This document shows positions 1 through 9,359 of a DNA stretch of 64,000 bases, one piece after another. A program made the position numbers and the translations under genes. The DNA is from G965261055 sp965261055 [NCBI: Fibrobacteria bacterium]. GTDB lineage: Bacteria; Fibrobacterota; Fibrobacteria; UBA11236. The notes beneath the pieces are model-generated. The model had not been told where the DNA came from. It ran no database searches and saw nothing but the letters and a program-made list of their open reading frames with translations. Location of the stretch: NCBI GenBank assembly GCA_965261055.1, contig OZ253440.1:1240001-1304000 (forward strand), written 5' to 3'. Position 1 is the stretch's first letter. Each line of letters opens with the position of its first letter.

Positions 1-343
1 CATCTTCTGTCTGTTCAATCACTTCAATATTTAAACTAACAAATTTTGTTTCGTCAACAACTGACGATATGGTAATCGTAGCCTCACCTACAGCAATACC
101 TATCACCAATCCTTCATCACTCACTTTAGATATAGTTGAATCACTAGACTTCCATTTTAGAAAATCTGAAATACCTTCTTTAACCACTGCTCTAGCCTCC
201 AACTGTAGGGTAGAGCCGACTTCCACACTAGTGTCTTTCGAAATAGACTCAACATATACGACACCTGAGGAGTCTGCAACAGATGAATCCCCTCCGCAAT
301 ACGTTAGTAATAATGAAATAAACAGTAAAATAAATCTTTTCAC
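1..343 (-). CDS. BIG2-domain lipoprotein, C-terminus cut by window edge
   Basis: The minus strand is open from a GTG at 341-343 to the window start, giving 114 residues without a stop. An AGGAGG ribosome-binding site at 348-353 precedes the GTG. The product begins VKRFILLFISLLLTYCGG, a lipoprotein-type signal with a possible lipidation Cys at residue 16 (the Tyr before it is unusual). A bacterial Ig-like group 2 domain follows: residues about 30-110 contain SVEVGSTLQLEARAVV, LKWKSSDSTISKVSDEGLV and a GEATITIS strand. BIG2 domains are typical of surface-exposed or secreted adhesion-type proteins. An ATG 4 bases upstream is in another frame that lacks the domain. The rest of the protein, and so its exact role, lies outside the window. 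A dead relative sits at 31.9-32.7 kb. Confidence 0.7.
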   Translation of the reverse strand, partial: MKRFILLFISLLLTYCGGDSSVADSSGVVYVESISKDTSVEVGSTLQLEARAVVKEGISDFLKWKSSDSTISKVSDEGLVIGIAVGEATITISSVVDETKFVSLNIEVIEQTED

Positions 344-559
344 ACATCCTCCTATTTCCTATGAATAGATAGTTAAAGAAACGCAGGAATGTATAAAATA
401 TTCTAAACCATGTCAAGTAAAAACAACTTAACATTATAAAATTAATCTCCTTATATACCCTGCTTGAGCTTATTTTTTCCTTTAAAATTCGTCGTATCTG
501 TTCTAAACCTGTTCAACAGACGGATCAAAATCAAAACAATCTATACAAACGCTTTAGAT

Positions 560-960
560 TTTAGAAAATCCCTTAACGATTCCATTCCTTTCTTCTTTGG
601 CATCTTTGTTTAAGCCAATACAGGCTACTTTATCATTGTTTTCTGCTAATTTTTGTAATAATTCCATCCATTTATTTTCGCTCCAATTTAGTACTGTTCC
701 AAAAGAGCAATCCCTAGGATGAAACCAAAATCAGAAGCGAAATCAAAATAAAGCCCTTCCTGCCCTTGGCGACAACAAATAATCATTTTAGACTAGTTAG
801 TACTTATTTCCCTAAGAAAACCTTGCTAATGAGAAAGTTCTCACCCAAACTCTCCTACCCACAAACCCGTGAAAAGAATCTTTTTCTATTAGGAATCCTC
901 AAAAAATAGAAAGAAACCACCATTTAAAGTAATTCCGATTTAAAAATTAAATTCTATTTT
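560..960 (-). pseudogene. possible glycosyltransferase family 9 remnant in a gene-free stretch
   Basis: The 344-1007 interval has no intact gene. On the minus strand one frame reads WSENKWMELLQKLAENNDKV followed by ACIGLNKDAKEERNG, ending at a stop near 565. This resembles the second nucleotide-sugar-binding half of GT9 heptosyltransferase-like proteins (W-x-E-x-W-x-x-L-x-x-x-L then V-x-x-I-G). Upstream, fragments in other frames are broken by stops. The assignment rests on this one short match and is tentative; the rest of the interval shows nothing recognisable. Confidence 0.25.
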
Positions 961-1007
961 CAACATCTAAAAGAACTATTCTATCTCAACTTGTTAAGTG
1001 CACTCCA

Positions 1008-1634
1008 TCACAGATTAGGATGTAAACCACATTCTCTTTTTTCTAAAACTTTTGTTGGGTCAAAATAGTTTTTTTCAATTGGTAAATTATTGTCCTTTAT
1101 ATAATCTTCTAGTTCTTGTTCATTCCATTCCAAAATTGGGCAAACTTTCAATATTCCATCTTTTGTTTGCGAAACAATTTCCATATTATTTCTAAAATCA
1201 GTTTGATCTTTTCTTAAAGCCGTAATCCAAACTTTTGGTTTTAATTCTTGAAGACCTCGACGAAATGGTTCTAATTTAACTTCTTTTGTAAAAGCATCAT
1301 GTTGTTCTTTATCATCTAAACTAGGAACACCTCCGTATAATGCATCCCTAAAAGCAACTGTTCTTTGTGGAGTAAAGATTTTAATATTTAACTTTAAAGC
1401 TTGAATTAAATCAATTGCAAATTTGTATGTTGCTGGTGTCCCATAACCCATATCCGCCCATAAAACAGGAATATTCGGAGATTGATCCGTCACAAGCTTT
1501 AAAATACCTGCTTCATAAGGGTTAAAATTAGTTGAAACGATTGTACGATCTAGATCACCTTCTTTAATGGCCCAAGAAATAATTTCTTGAGGACAGGATT
1601 TTTGTAATTTTTCGTTTATTTCTTGTAAATTCAT
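1008..1634 (-). CDS. cysH: Phosphoadenylyl-sulfate reductase (CysH family)
   Basis: CysH reduces PAPS (or APS) to sulfite with thioredoxin or glutaredoxin in assimilatory sulfate reduction. The 208-residue product starts MNLQEINEKL; a longer frame upstream adds only a low-complexity stretch (KKVKKSSSQILIIFFIF) that does not look like this family, so the internal ATG at 1632-1634 is preferred. Family features are the nucleotide-binding IVSTNFNPYEAG, the VLWADMGYGTPATYKF segment, ITALRKDQTDFR, KVCPILEW and the C-terminal catalytic Cys in ECGLH. The paired cysteines (CC...CxxC) of 4Fe-4S APS reductases are absent, so this is the cluster-free type. The tail before ECGLH is short (YFDPTKVLEKR) and lacks the SxGDxHTT-like segment of the E. 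coli enzyme. No other sulfur-assimilation gene is adjacent. Confidence 0.85.
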   Translation of the reverse strand: MNLQEINEKLQKSCPQEIISWAIKEGDLDRTIVSTNFNPYEAGILKLVTDQSPNIPVLWADMGYGTPATYKFAIDLIQALKLNIKIFTPQRTVAFRDALYGGVPSLDDKEQHDAFTKEVKLEPFRRGLQELKPKVWITALRKDQTDFRNNMEIVSQTKDGILKVCPILEWNEQELEDYIKDNNLPIEKNYFDPTKVLEKRECGLHPNL

Positions 1635-1788
1635 ATTGATTTTTATTAAACAATTAAAACTAAAGATAAAAAATATTATCAAAATTTGAGAACTAGACTT
1701 TTTAACCTTTTTCAATTAAAACTATTATTTAATGGAGCTAAAACTGAAAAAATATTAAATTTTGACTTTCTTTATTAAGGAATAAATT

Positions 1789-3390
1789 ATGACTTTTATG
1801 TATCATCCTGTCCTAAAAATAAAACAAGATACAACTTCTTACCGCCTTCTTAGTCAAGATTTTATTTCAATCAAAGAAATAGAAGGGAAAGAGTTTCTAA
1901 TTATTAAAAAAGAAGCTCTAACACTACTTGCCGAGAATGCACTAAAGGATGTGTCTTTTTACTTGCGAACCAAACACCTTCAAAGCCTAGAAAAAATTGT
2001 GACCGACCCTGAGTCTTCTGATAATGATCGATTTGTAGCAATCAACCTTTTAAAAAATGCCGTCATCGCTAAAGATGGAGTTTTACCTGGCTGCCAAGAT
2101 ACTGGAACAGCAATTATTTTGGGTAAAAAAGGCCAAAATGTTTGGACCTCAGGCGACGACAAACAAACCCTTTCTCAAGGAGTCTATCAAGCTTACAAAA
2201 ACAATAATTTACGATATTCTCAAATCTTTCCTCTCTCTATGTTTGAAGAAAGAAACACAGGGACTAACTTACCCGCTCAAATTGATCTTTATGCAGAACA
2301 AGGTAATGAATACCATTTTTTGTTCCTAGCCAAAGGTGGTGGATCGGCCAATAAAACTTTTTTATATCAACAAACAAAATCCCTTCTCAATGAAGACTCT
2401 TTAACAAAATTTATACAATCTCATATCACTGATTTAGGAACATCTGCTTGCCCTCCATATCACTTGGCCTTAGTCATTGGAGGAACATCTGCCGAAGACA
2501 CTCTAAAAACAGTTAAACTTGCTAGTGCTGGATATTTAGACCATCTTCCATTTCAACCAGGAAACAATTCTCTTGGTTATAGAGATTTAGAATGGGAAAC
2601 CAAAGTAGAAGAAATTGCACAACAAACTGATATCGGAGCTCAATTTGGAGGCAAACACTTAGTACACGATGTTAGAGTTATTCGTTTGCCTAGGCATGCA
2701 GCATCTTGTCCAGTAGGGTTAGGTGTTAGTTGTAGTGCCGATAGAAATATTAAAGGAAAAATAACCAAAGATGGCATTTTTTTAGAACAGCTAGAAACCA
2801 ACCCTGAACAATATTTATCAAAAGCGAAGCTACCAATCAAACCTCCCGTAACAATAAACCTAGACCGACCAATGTCTAATATTCTAAAAGAACTTTCTCA
2901 ACATCCTATCCGCACAAGACTTCTTCTATCCGGTACTTTAATTGTTGCAAGAGATGCTGCCCACGCTAAAATTCAAGAACTTTTAAACGAGGGCAAACCA
3001 ATGCCCGAATATTTTTGCAACCACCCTATCTATTACGCTGGTCCAGCAAAAACTCCAAAAGGAATGGCTTCAGGTAGTTTTGGTCCAACCACAGCAGGAA
3101 GAATGGATAGCTATGTTGATTCATTTATGCAACAGCAAGGTAGTATGATTATGTTGGCCAAAGGAAACCGTTCTCAGCAAGTACAAAATGCCTGTCAAAA
3201 ATATGGTGGATTTTATTTAGGCTCCATTGGAGGTCCCGCTGCAATTTTAGCCAAAGAAAATATTTTGAGTGTTGAACTTATTGCTTTTGAGGAATTAGGT
3301 ATGGAAGCTATTCGGAAAATCAAAGTTAAAGATTTTCCAGCTTTCATTATTACTGATAACAAAGGTCATGATTTTTTTGCAGAATTATAA
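1789..3390 (+). CDS. fumA: Class I (iron-sulfur) fumarate hydratase
   Basis: This enzyme interconverts fumarate and malate in the TCA cycle. The 533-residue length fits the two-domain single-chain class I enzymes. Cluster and active-site segments are visible: [10 protein letters not shown] near residue 100 (first cluster Cys), GGGSANKTF near 183, [17 protein letters not shown] near 217 (Cys), and [17 protein letters not shown] near 305 (Cys). The C-terminal domain carries [20 protein letters not shown] and GRMDSYVD, the swivelling beta domain. The start ATG at 1789 has an AAGGA at 1776-1780. The stop is followed after 6 bases by the sulfatase gene, so the two are probably co-transcribed. An oxygen-labile class I enzyme is compatible with a micro-oxic or anaerobic habitat but does not prove one. 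Confidence 0.93.
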   Translation: MTFMYHPVLKIKQDTTSYRLLSQDFISIKEIEGKEFLIIKKEALTLLAENALKDVSFYLRTKHLQSLEKIVTDPESSDNDRFVAINLLKNAVIAKDGVLPGCQDTGTAIILGKKGQNVWTSGDDKQTLSQGVYQAYKNNNLRYSQIFPLSMFEERNTGTNLPAQIDLYAEQGNEYHFLFLAKGGGSANKTFLYQQTKSLLNEDSLTKFIQSHITDLGTSACPPYHLALVIGGTSAEDTLKTVKLASAGYLDHLPFQPGNNSLGYRDLEWETKVEEIAQQTDIGAQFGGKHLVHDVRVIRLPRHAASCPVGLGVSCSADRNIKGKITKDGIFLEQLETNPEQYLSKAKLPIKPPVTINLDRPMSNILKELSQHPIRTRLLLSGTLIVARDAAHAKIQELLNEGKPMPEYFCNHPIYYAGPAKTPKGMASGSFGPTTAGRMDSYVDSFMQQQGSMIMLAKGNRSQQVQNACQKYGGFYLGSIGGPAAILAKENILSVELIAFEELGMEAIRKIKVKDFPAFIITDNKGHDFFAEL

Positions 3391-3396
3391 TCACTT

Positions 3397-5478
3397 ATGG
3401 ATTTTAAAAGCTTGTTTTCAAACTGTACTCAGAAATATAAACTTATTATTCTTGATTTTTTAGTCTTCCTTTGGACTTTTGAAATCATTCATACTGTTTT
3501 AAGATTTTATGTTTTAATTCGTCCCACTGTATACAACTCTCCTTTTGTCTCTAAATTTGAATGGTACTTTTTTCATGCCATTGCCATTGATTTTACTTGG
3601 CTATTTTATCTACTTCTTGTCTTATTTTTTGTCGCCTCTTTTTTTCCAAAGAAATATTTAAAAATAAAAACAGTTATTTTTATCTCTCAAATCGTTCTTG
3701 TTATTCTATCTCTGCTTGATCATGAAGTTATGCGCCATTTAAATTGGCATATGTCTCTTAACCTCTTTAGCACCTATACTAACAGTCCAAGTCTCAATCA
3801 AGTTATTACGAGTTTCCTTAACGACTCCCCTTTCCCTTTCTCTAGTATTCCAGTTCTAACTTTAGCCATATTTTTATTCTTCAAATTACCTAAAATAGTA
3901 GAAACAAAAATTAAATTAAATACAACTAAAACCTTAATTGTATCTATCCTATTCTTGCTTATTTGTTGGAGTTATCGTAATATTATCTGGAAAGGTGGTT
4001 TCAGAGAAGAAAGATTGAAACCTGTCATCCATATTGTTTATGACGAACTAACTACAACTAAATCTAAAACAAAGGCAAGTTCCTTCGAAAAAGGGAAAGA
4101 AGTATTTCAGAAAAATTGGTTCAAAATACAAACAGATTCTCTGTGGACATTTGCTGATAGTTCCTATGCTTTTGTACGAACACCATTACATGAGCTTTGT
4201 CAACAAAAATCTTCTTCTTTCTGCCTGCAAGATAGAGATAAAGATGGTTTTCCATTAACAACAGATTGTCATGATTGGGATCCATCAATTAATCCTAATG
4301 CAAAGGATGTAGCATCAAATGGAGTGGATGAAGACTGTAGTGGCATAGATAAAAAACCCTGGAATTTCGCTATATTTTTCTTGGAAAGTCATCGTGCTCT
4401 AAATGCGGGGTTTTTAAAACCATATGGAGCAACAACTGATGGAACTCCTTTTTTAAACAAAATCTCCAAACATCCTAATGCTCATATTTGGTCTCGCTTC
4501 AGTTTATCAGGAACACCTACAATTGGAGCACTTATGGCAACACATTTAGGTATTTGGAATCATCCATTCAAACATATTACAACAGGATTTAGTCACTTAC
4601 ATAATCGTAGTTTTGTTAATATTCTCAGAGATAAAGGTTATCTTACAAACTTTTTTTCGTCACCTGATCCAGCTTGGGACAATCAGATTCCTTGGTTACA
4701 AAAATGGTATGGTCGTTATGTCTATGACCGAAGTCGAGAAAATGATAAAGATATGTATACACATTTAACTCAATGGATGCTTGATTCTTTATCAACAGAT
4801 AAACCTTTCCTTATTTCTTCTATTACAAAAGTAAATCACTTTCCTTTCAATGCAGTTAATGGTATTAAACCTCATACAAGCTCAGAGAGCCATTTACAAA
4901 GAATGCTGAAAACCATGGTTTACACTGAAAATGCTTTGAATGATTTATTTTCAAAAATAAAGAATGAACCATGGTTTAAAAACACAGTTTTCATTTTTGT
5001 AGCCGATCACGGATTTTTTCTAGGCGAACGCGGTTTAGGTGGTCCGTCTGGCGGATTATACTCACCTTTAACTTGGCTCCCATTTCTAATGTTTGGCGAT
5101 CACCCAGAACTTAAAAAAGCTCACTACAACTTTCCTGGATCTCAAATTGACATTGCTCCGACAATTTTAGATTTAGTCGGAATAAAGACAAAAGCACATC
5201 TTGCCGGACATAGTCTATTACAACCATCTACTTCCAAGCAAACCTCTATTTTTATGCACGACAACGCTTCTTTAGAGTTGGACAGTCTCAAGTTCCATTG
5301 CAATCACAAAATCAACAACAAAAATGAAATTTATAACACAATCAAAGATCCGTTAGAATTAAACAATCTTTGGGATTCATCTATGTCTAGTATATACAAA
5401 AAAACATGTGAATCTCTCTTCTCTATTGATTCCTTAATTACATATACCTACGAACACAATTTACTGTGGGAAGAATAG
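3397..5478 (+). CDS. Membrane sulfatase/phosphoethanolamine-transferase-like protein with MopE-type metal motif
   Basis: The 693-residue protein has about five hydrophobic segments in residues 14-195. An extracytoplasmic linker with an Asp-rich motif follows at about 279-320 (DRDKDGFPLTTDC, then DPSINPNA and VDEDCSG). This matches the MopE/thrombospondin type-3-like putative calcium-binding motif. A C-terminal alkaline-phosphatase-superfamily sulfatase domain runs from about 324. The domain shows FFLESHRALN (metal-binding acidic residue), SGTPTIGAL around 373 (candidate catalytic Thr) and VADHGFFLGERG around 537 (metal-binding Asp-His). By family, such proteins transfer or hydrolyse phosphoryl or sulfate groups on cell-envelope polymers at the outer face of the inner membrane, like LTA synthases and EptA. 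The exact substrate is unknown. It follows fumA by 6 bases and precedes priA by 15. Confidence 0.75.
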   Translation: MDFKSLFSNCTQKYKLIILDFLVFLWTFEIIHTVLRFYVLIRPTVYNSPFVSKFEWYFFHAIAIDFTWLFYLLLVLFFVASFFPKKYLKIKTVIFISQIVLVILSLLDHEVMRHLNWHMSLNLFSTYTNSPSLNQVITSFLNDSPFPFSSIPVLTLAIFLFFKLPKIVETKIKLNTTKTLIVSILFLLICWSYRNIIWKGGFREERLKPVIHIVYDELTTTKSKTKASSFEKGKEVFQKNWFKIQTDSLWTFADSSYAFVRTPLHELCQQKSSSFCLQDRDKDGFPLTTDCHDWDPSINPNAKDVASNGVDEDCSGIDKKPWNFAIFFLESHRALNAGFLKPYGATTDGTPFLNKISKHPNAHIWSRFSLSGTPTIGALMATHLGIWNHPFKHITTGFSHLHNRSFVNILRDKGYLTNFFSSPDPAWDNQIPWLQKWYGRYVYDRSRENDKDMYTHLTQWMLDSLSTDKPFLISSITKVNHFPFNAVNGIKPHTSSESHLQRMLKTMVYTENALNDLFSKIKNEPWFKNTVFIFVADHGFFLGERGLGGPSGGLYSPLTWLPFLMFGDHPELKKAHYNFPGSQIDIAPTILDLVGIKTKAHLAGHSLLQPSTSKQTSIFMHDNASLELDSLKFHCNHKINNKNEIYNTIKDPLELNNLWDSSMSSIYKKTCESLFSIDSLITYTYEHNLLWEE

Positions 5479-5493
5479 TATCTTTTATACACA

Positions 5494-7470
5494 ATGATCT
5501 ATTTAGAAATTCTTGTTGCTGGAAATTTACCATCTACTCTTTGGTATCACTACGAACATCCAAATATTATAATAAATCAAATCGTTCTGGTCCCTCTAAG
5601 AAAAAAAACAATTTGGGGTCTTGTTCTTCAAAAATCAAATCAAAAACCCACTTTTATAACAAAACCTATTCAATCTGTCTTTGAACATTCACTTCCATCT
5701 AGCTGGCTTCATTTATTACAATGGCTTTCTAAATACTATTATAGTTCCATGTCTTTAACCCTTCTTTCGTCTATTTCTAAAACTGGTATAGATACCTTAA
5801 GATCTTTTGAAAAGATTAAACCTTTAGCACAATCTACACAAAAAGTTCAAATACCACCACCCTTAAGCCAAGAACAAGAGATTAAAATAAAGGAATGTTC
5901 CATTAATTTAAATACTTCTGATGTATTTTTACTTAAAGGTGTAACAGGTAGTGGTAAAACACGTTTTTATCTAGAAATTATTTTGAAAACTTTAAAAACT
6001 TCTACAAGTGTTCTTTTCTTTTTACCTGAAATCGCCATTGTAAAACAAACAATGTTATATATTTCAAAATTTGTATCTTGCCCTACAGTTTGTATCCACA
6101 GTAGCGAGTCCACAGCTAAAGTTAAACAAGCTTGGAAAGCTATTTTTGAACAAAAGCAAGTTGTTCTATTTGGGGTTCGTTCAATGTCTTTAGTCCCGAT
6201 CAATAATGTCGGTTTAATTATTGTAGACGAAGAACACGACACAAGCTATAAACAAAGCAATAAAAGTCCTCGATACAATGCAAAAAATGTAGCTTTATAC
6301 AGGGCTAAACAATGGAAATGCCCTACTATTTTAGGGAGTGCGACACCTTCTCTAGAGAGTTATTTTTTAACTGTAAATCAAAAATACAAATTGATTGAGC
6401 TTCATCAACGATTTAATCAACAACCTCTTCCTGAGGTTAAAATAATTGATATGAAAGAGCAACTAAATTTGCAAGGTAATGAAGCTATTTCTATTCCTTT
6501 GCGAGATGCACTTCAAGAAACACTTGATAAAAAAGACCAAGCTATTTTATTGATTAATCGAAGAGGATACGCCAAAAGAAGAATCTGCAAAAAATGCGAA
6601 AAAGCAGAGGAATGTCCCAATTGTCTCTGCTCTTTAGTTCCCCACAAGATAAATCAAAAACTAATTTGCCATCACTGCCTGTATCAAAGAAATTGGGAGT
6701 TTCAATGTTTAGTTTGCAAACACAATGAATGTCTTGAAGTCGGCTTAGCTATTGAGAAAATAGAAGAAAAATTACAATCTTATTTTCCAGAAAAAACAAT
6801 TACTAGATTAGACCGAGACTCTGCTAGCACTTCTAAAGATTTAGATGTTATCTTAGAAAACATGATAAATCAAAACATTGATATCTTGTTAGGAACACAA
6901 ATGGTAGCCAAAAGTCATGACTTCCCTAATGTTTCGTTAGTTGGAATTATTGATGCTGATGGTGGACTGGGTTTTCCTGATTTTCGCCGTTATGAAACAG
7001 CATTTCAATTATTGACGCAAGTTGCAGGAAGAGCAGGTCGTCACCGTAAAAAAGGTTGTGTCTATATTCAAACCTTTCAACCCAATCAATCTATTTTTAA
7101 TTTAGTACAAAATCAAAATTTTTCTTTGTTTTATAAAGAGGAAATTCAAAAACGGAAAAGCTTATTTTATCCTCCGTACAGTCGCTTGTTCAAAATAGAG
7201 TTTTCAGGATTAAAAGAAGAAACTGTTTGGAAATCTATTAACGAATTCTACATAACTCTGAAACAAAATACAGATAAAGTTTCTATTCAATTATTAGGAC
7301 CTGGTTTTGCTAGTTTAAAAAAATTACAACGTAAATATCGATGTCAAATCTTTGGAAAATCGGTGCAAACAAACCAAACACAATGGGCAATTAATCAAGC
7401 TCTTCAATATTATAAGAAACCTTCAAACATTGAAATTAATATTGATATGGATAGTATCTCTATGATGTAA
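5494..7470 (+). CDS. priA: Primosomal protein N' (PriA helicase)
   Basis: PriA is the superfamily 2 DNA helicase that reloads the replisome at stalled forks. The 658 residues hold an N-terminal 3' DNA-binding domain (about 1-110). Walker A is GVTGSGKT at about 149, Walker B is VDEEH at about 243, and motif III is GSATPSLES. A zinc-binding insert at about 364-405 has CKKC, CPNC, CHHC and CLVC pairs, all eight cysteines present. The helicase C-terminal motifs include LGTQMVAKSHDFPNV and QVAGRAGR. Length is slightly below the usual 700-730 because the N-terminal region is compact. Start ATG at 5494 lies 15 bases after the sulfatase stop. All catalytic motifs are intact. Confidence 0.95.
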   Translation: MIYLEILVAGNLPSTLWYHYEHPNIIINQIVLVPLRKKTIWGLVLQKSNQKPTFITKPIQSVFEHSLPSSWLHLLQWLSKYYYSSMSLTLLSSISKTGIDTLRSFEKIKPLAQSTQKVQIPPPLSQEQEIKIKECSINLNTSDVFLLKGVTGSGKTRFYLEIILKTLKTSTSVLFFLPEIAIVKQTMLYISKFVSCPTVCIHSSESTAKVKQAWKAIFEQKQVVLFGVRSMSLVPINNVGLIIVDEEHDTSYKQSNKSPRYNAKNVALYRAKQWKCPTILGSATPSLESYFLTVNQKYKLIELHQRFNQQPLPEVKIIDMKEQLNLQGNEAISIPLRDALQETLDKKDQAILLINRRGYAKRRICKKCEKAEECPNCLCSLVPHKINQKLICHHCLYQRNWEFQCLVCKHNECLEVGLAIEKIEEKLQSYFPEKTITRLDRDSASTSKDLDVILENMINQNIDILLGTQMVAKSHDFPNVSLVGIIDADGGLGFPDFRRYETAFQLLTQVAGRAGRHRKKGCVYIQTFQPNQSIFNLVQNQNFSLFYKEEIQKRKSLFYPPYSRLFKIEFSGLKEETVWKSINEFYITLKQNTDKVSIQLLGPGFASLKKLQRKYRCQIFGKSVQTNQTQWAINQALQYYKKPSNIEINIDMDSISMM

Positions 7471-7490
7471 GAGACTATTACTCTACATAA

Positions 7491-9278
7491 CTATAACTTT
7501 AAAGCTTCTTCTTTCCAAAATAAAATATCTTTTTCCATTTGTTGTTCTAAAACATCTTCTTCTTCATGAAAAGACGCATAGTCGTCTATAATCATCTTTC
7601 CCCTTAAAAAATCCTTTTGACTAGATAACTTAACCCACTCTAAAAGAGTATCAAAATTATCAGCATTCAGTAAAATAACATTCTGAATATTTTTATCTGG
7701 ATACAATTCTTGAGATACTTGTTTTACAAGATTATCATGAAGTCCTTTCTTCATTTTTTGATGTACAAGCCATACATATAAATACATTCTGTATCCTTTT
7801 ATAGCTTTTCCCAAATGATAGTGACTTAAAATATTAATACCTAAAAGAGAACAATCTTGGTAATTATAGAATTCTTTGTCTTTTAATTTTCTGAATTCTT
7901 TAAGAACTTTTAAAACTAGTTCCACATTAAAATTTTGAAATAAAACATTTTCATTCAATAATTCAGGAGCTCTTGTTTCAAACTTATACATATTTCTAAA
8001 TAAAGTATAAGGACTACCCCACCACATCCAAGCTGGTAAAATGACGGCTTTCTGATTCTTTCCTGAAGGCACTAATAAGGAGAAGGGACACGAAATTTTT
8101 TGAGGCTCTAAAACAGTTTGTGCAGAAATCAAACTGTAAGGTGCTTCTACTAAATTAACTGGAAATTTGATTGTACAATTCATTCCAAAAAAGATACCTT
8201 CCCCACAATGTAATTCTTGATTTGGGCGACGTCCCGTATGATTACTCCCAATAGCCGAACAGTAAGAAACATTCCCTCTACCTCTAGGCCAGAGAGTTGA
8301 TATTAATAATGATTGATGATGAAATCCAACCAAAGGTCCAACAATGGAATACACAACTTCACCTCGTTTTATTGTAGTATAATTTCCTATTAAAGAATGA
8401 TCTATTGTTGCCTTCAAATCTGCATATGCTTTTGTAAATAAAACACTATAATCCACATGAGCTCCACCTAAAACTCGACTTCCTTTCATTAAATATGACT
8501 GATGTATTTGTGTGCCATGTTTAACTTCTACAGAACAACTCTCTGATCCTTGTAAAAAGCTATTCGAAACAACCTGCGTTCCCTGTAAAAAACAATGGGA
8601 TCCAATCCAACTATTCTCTACAGTTAATACATCAATCAAATATGTATTTGAACCTACAAACCCAAGCGGAGTCTGCAATTCTTTTAAGATATTTTCAAAA
8701 ATTATCTTAATCTGTTTTTGTCCATGTGTAGGTTGTTTAACGCACCATTCTGCAAAGTCCATATCCATATCTTCCCAAACCCACAAAGAACGGCTTTGAG
8801 ATTCATCACCAACATGAGTTTCAAACGGTAAAGGAAAAACTGGATCTTGAAACTTCCAACTAAAAGAACTGACACTTAATAAAATACTATTTGAATCAAC
8901 ATAAACATGGGATAAAAACCGAACATCATGAATCACAGAGTTTTGAATTATACACCCTGAAAAGTGACTATTTTTAAGACCCGTTAAAATTGTTGTCTCG
9001 TAGGGTGTTTTTATTTTTCCTGAAAATCGAGGTAGGTAATTTTCCCCCATAAAATGGCATTGATTTACACGATTCACTATAAAATCTCCTGCAACTCTTA
9101 ATAAATCCCAATCACTACAAGTATTACCTTGTTTTTTTAGCATCTCAATTTCGGAAATACTTAAAGTACGCCCCATTTGACTAATTCTAAGCATTTTCAA
9201 CTCTTCAACTTGTCTACAGAGAGAAGAAGTCTTCATCCATTCCTTTAAAATTTGAGAAAGTGTTTCAAAATTGTACAT
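7491..9278 (-). CDS. DUF4954 family protein with left-handed beta-helix repeats
   Basis: The 595-residue product (start ATG at 9276-9278; the frame extends to an upstream TTG) carries the N-terminal signature RTLSISEIEMLKKQGNTCSD followed by W. This is characteristic of DUF4954 proteins of Bacteroidota, spirochaetes and relatives. The centre (about 80-400) contains hexapeptide-like repeats with short hydrophobic steps (SCSVEVKHGTQIHQSYLMKG, GNYTTIKRGEV), as in left-handed beta-helix acyl- and nucleotidyltransferases. The C-terminus is helical. The biochemical role is not established. Such folds often act on sugar nucleotides or acyl donors, but no catalytic residues can be assigned here. It converges with priA (20-base gap) and diverges from the HAD gene. 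Confidence 0.75.
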   Translation of the reverse strand: MYNFETLSQILKEWMKTSSLCRQVEELKMLRISQMGRTLSISEIEMLKKQGNTCSDWDLLRVAGDFIVNRVNQCHFMGENYLPRFSGKIKTPYETTILTGLKNSHFSGCIIQNSVIHDVRFLSHVYVDSNSILLSVSSFSWKFQDPVFPLPFETHVGDESQSRSLWVWEDMDMDFAEWCVKQPTHGQKQIKIIFENILKELQTPLGFVGSNTYLIDVLTVENSWIGSHCFLQGTQVVSNSFLQGSESCSVEVKHGTQIHQSYLMKGSRVLGGAHVDYSVLFTKAYADLKATIDHSLIGNYTTIKRGEVVYSIVGPLVGFHHQSLLISTLWPRGRGNVSYCSAIGSNHTGRRPNQELHCGEGIFFGMNCTIKFPVNLVEAPYSLISAQTVLEPQKISCPFSLLVPSGKNQKAVILPAWMWWGSPYTLFRNMYKFETRAPELLNENVLFQNFNVELVLKVLKEFRKLKDKEFYNYQDCSLLGINILSHYHLGKAIKGYRMYLYVWLVHQKMKKGLHDNLVKQVSQELYPDKNIQNVILLNADNFDTLLEWVKLSSQKDFLRGKMIIDDYASFHEEEDVLEQQMEKDILFWKEEALKL

Positions 9279-9359
9279 TGGTAACCGCAAGCTAATTTAT
9301 TGAACAAAACAAGATAAAAAAACACCTTTAAGCATTAAAGAATTTTATTTTTAATTTTT

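Noticed and set aside
69-368. 99-residue plus-strand frame at the window start
   Set aside because: It lies opposite the BIG2 lipoprotein, which has a ribosome-binding site, signal peptide and recognisable domain.
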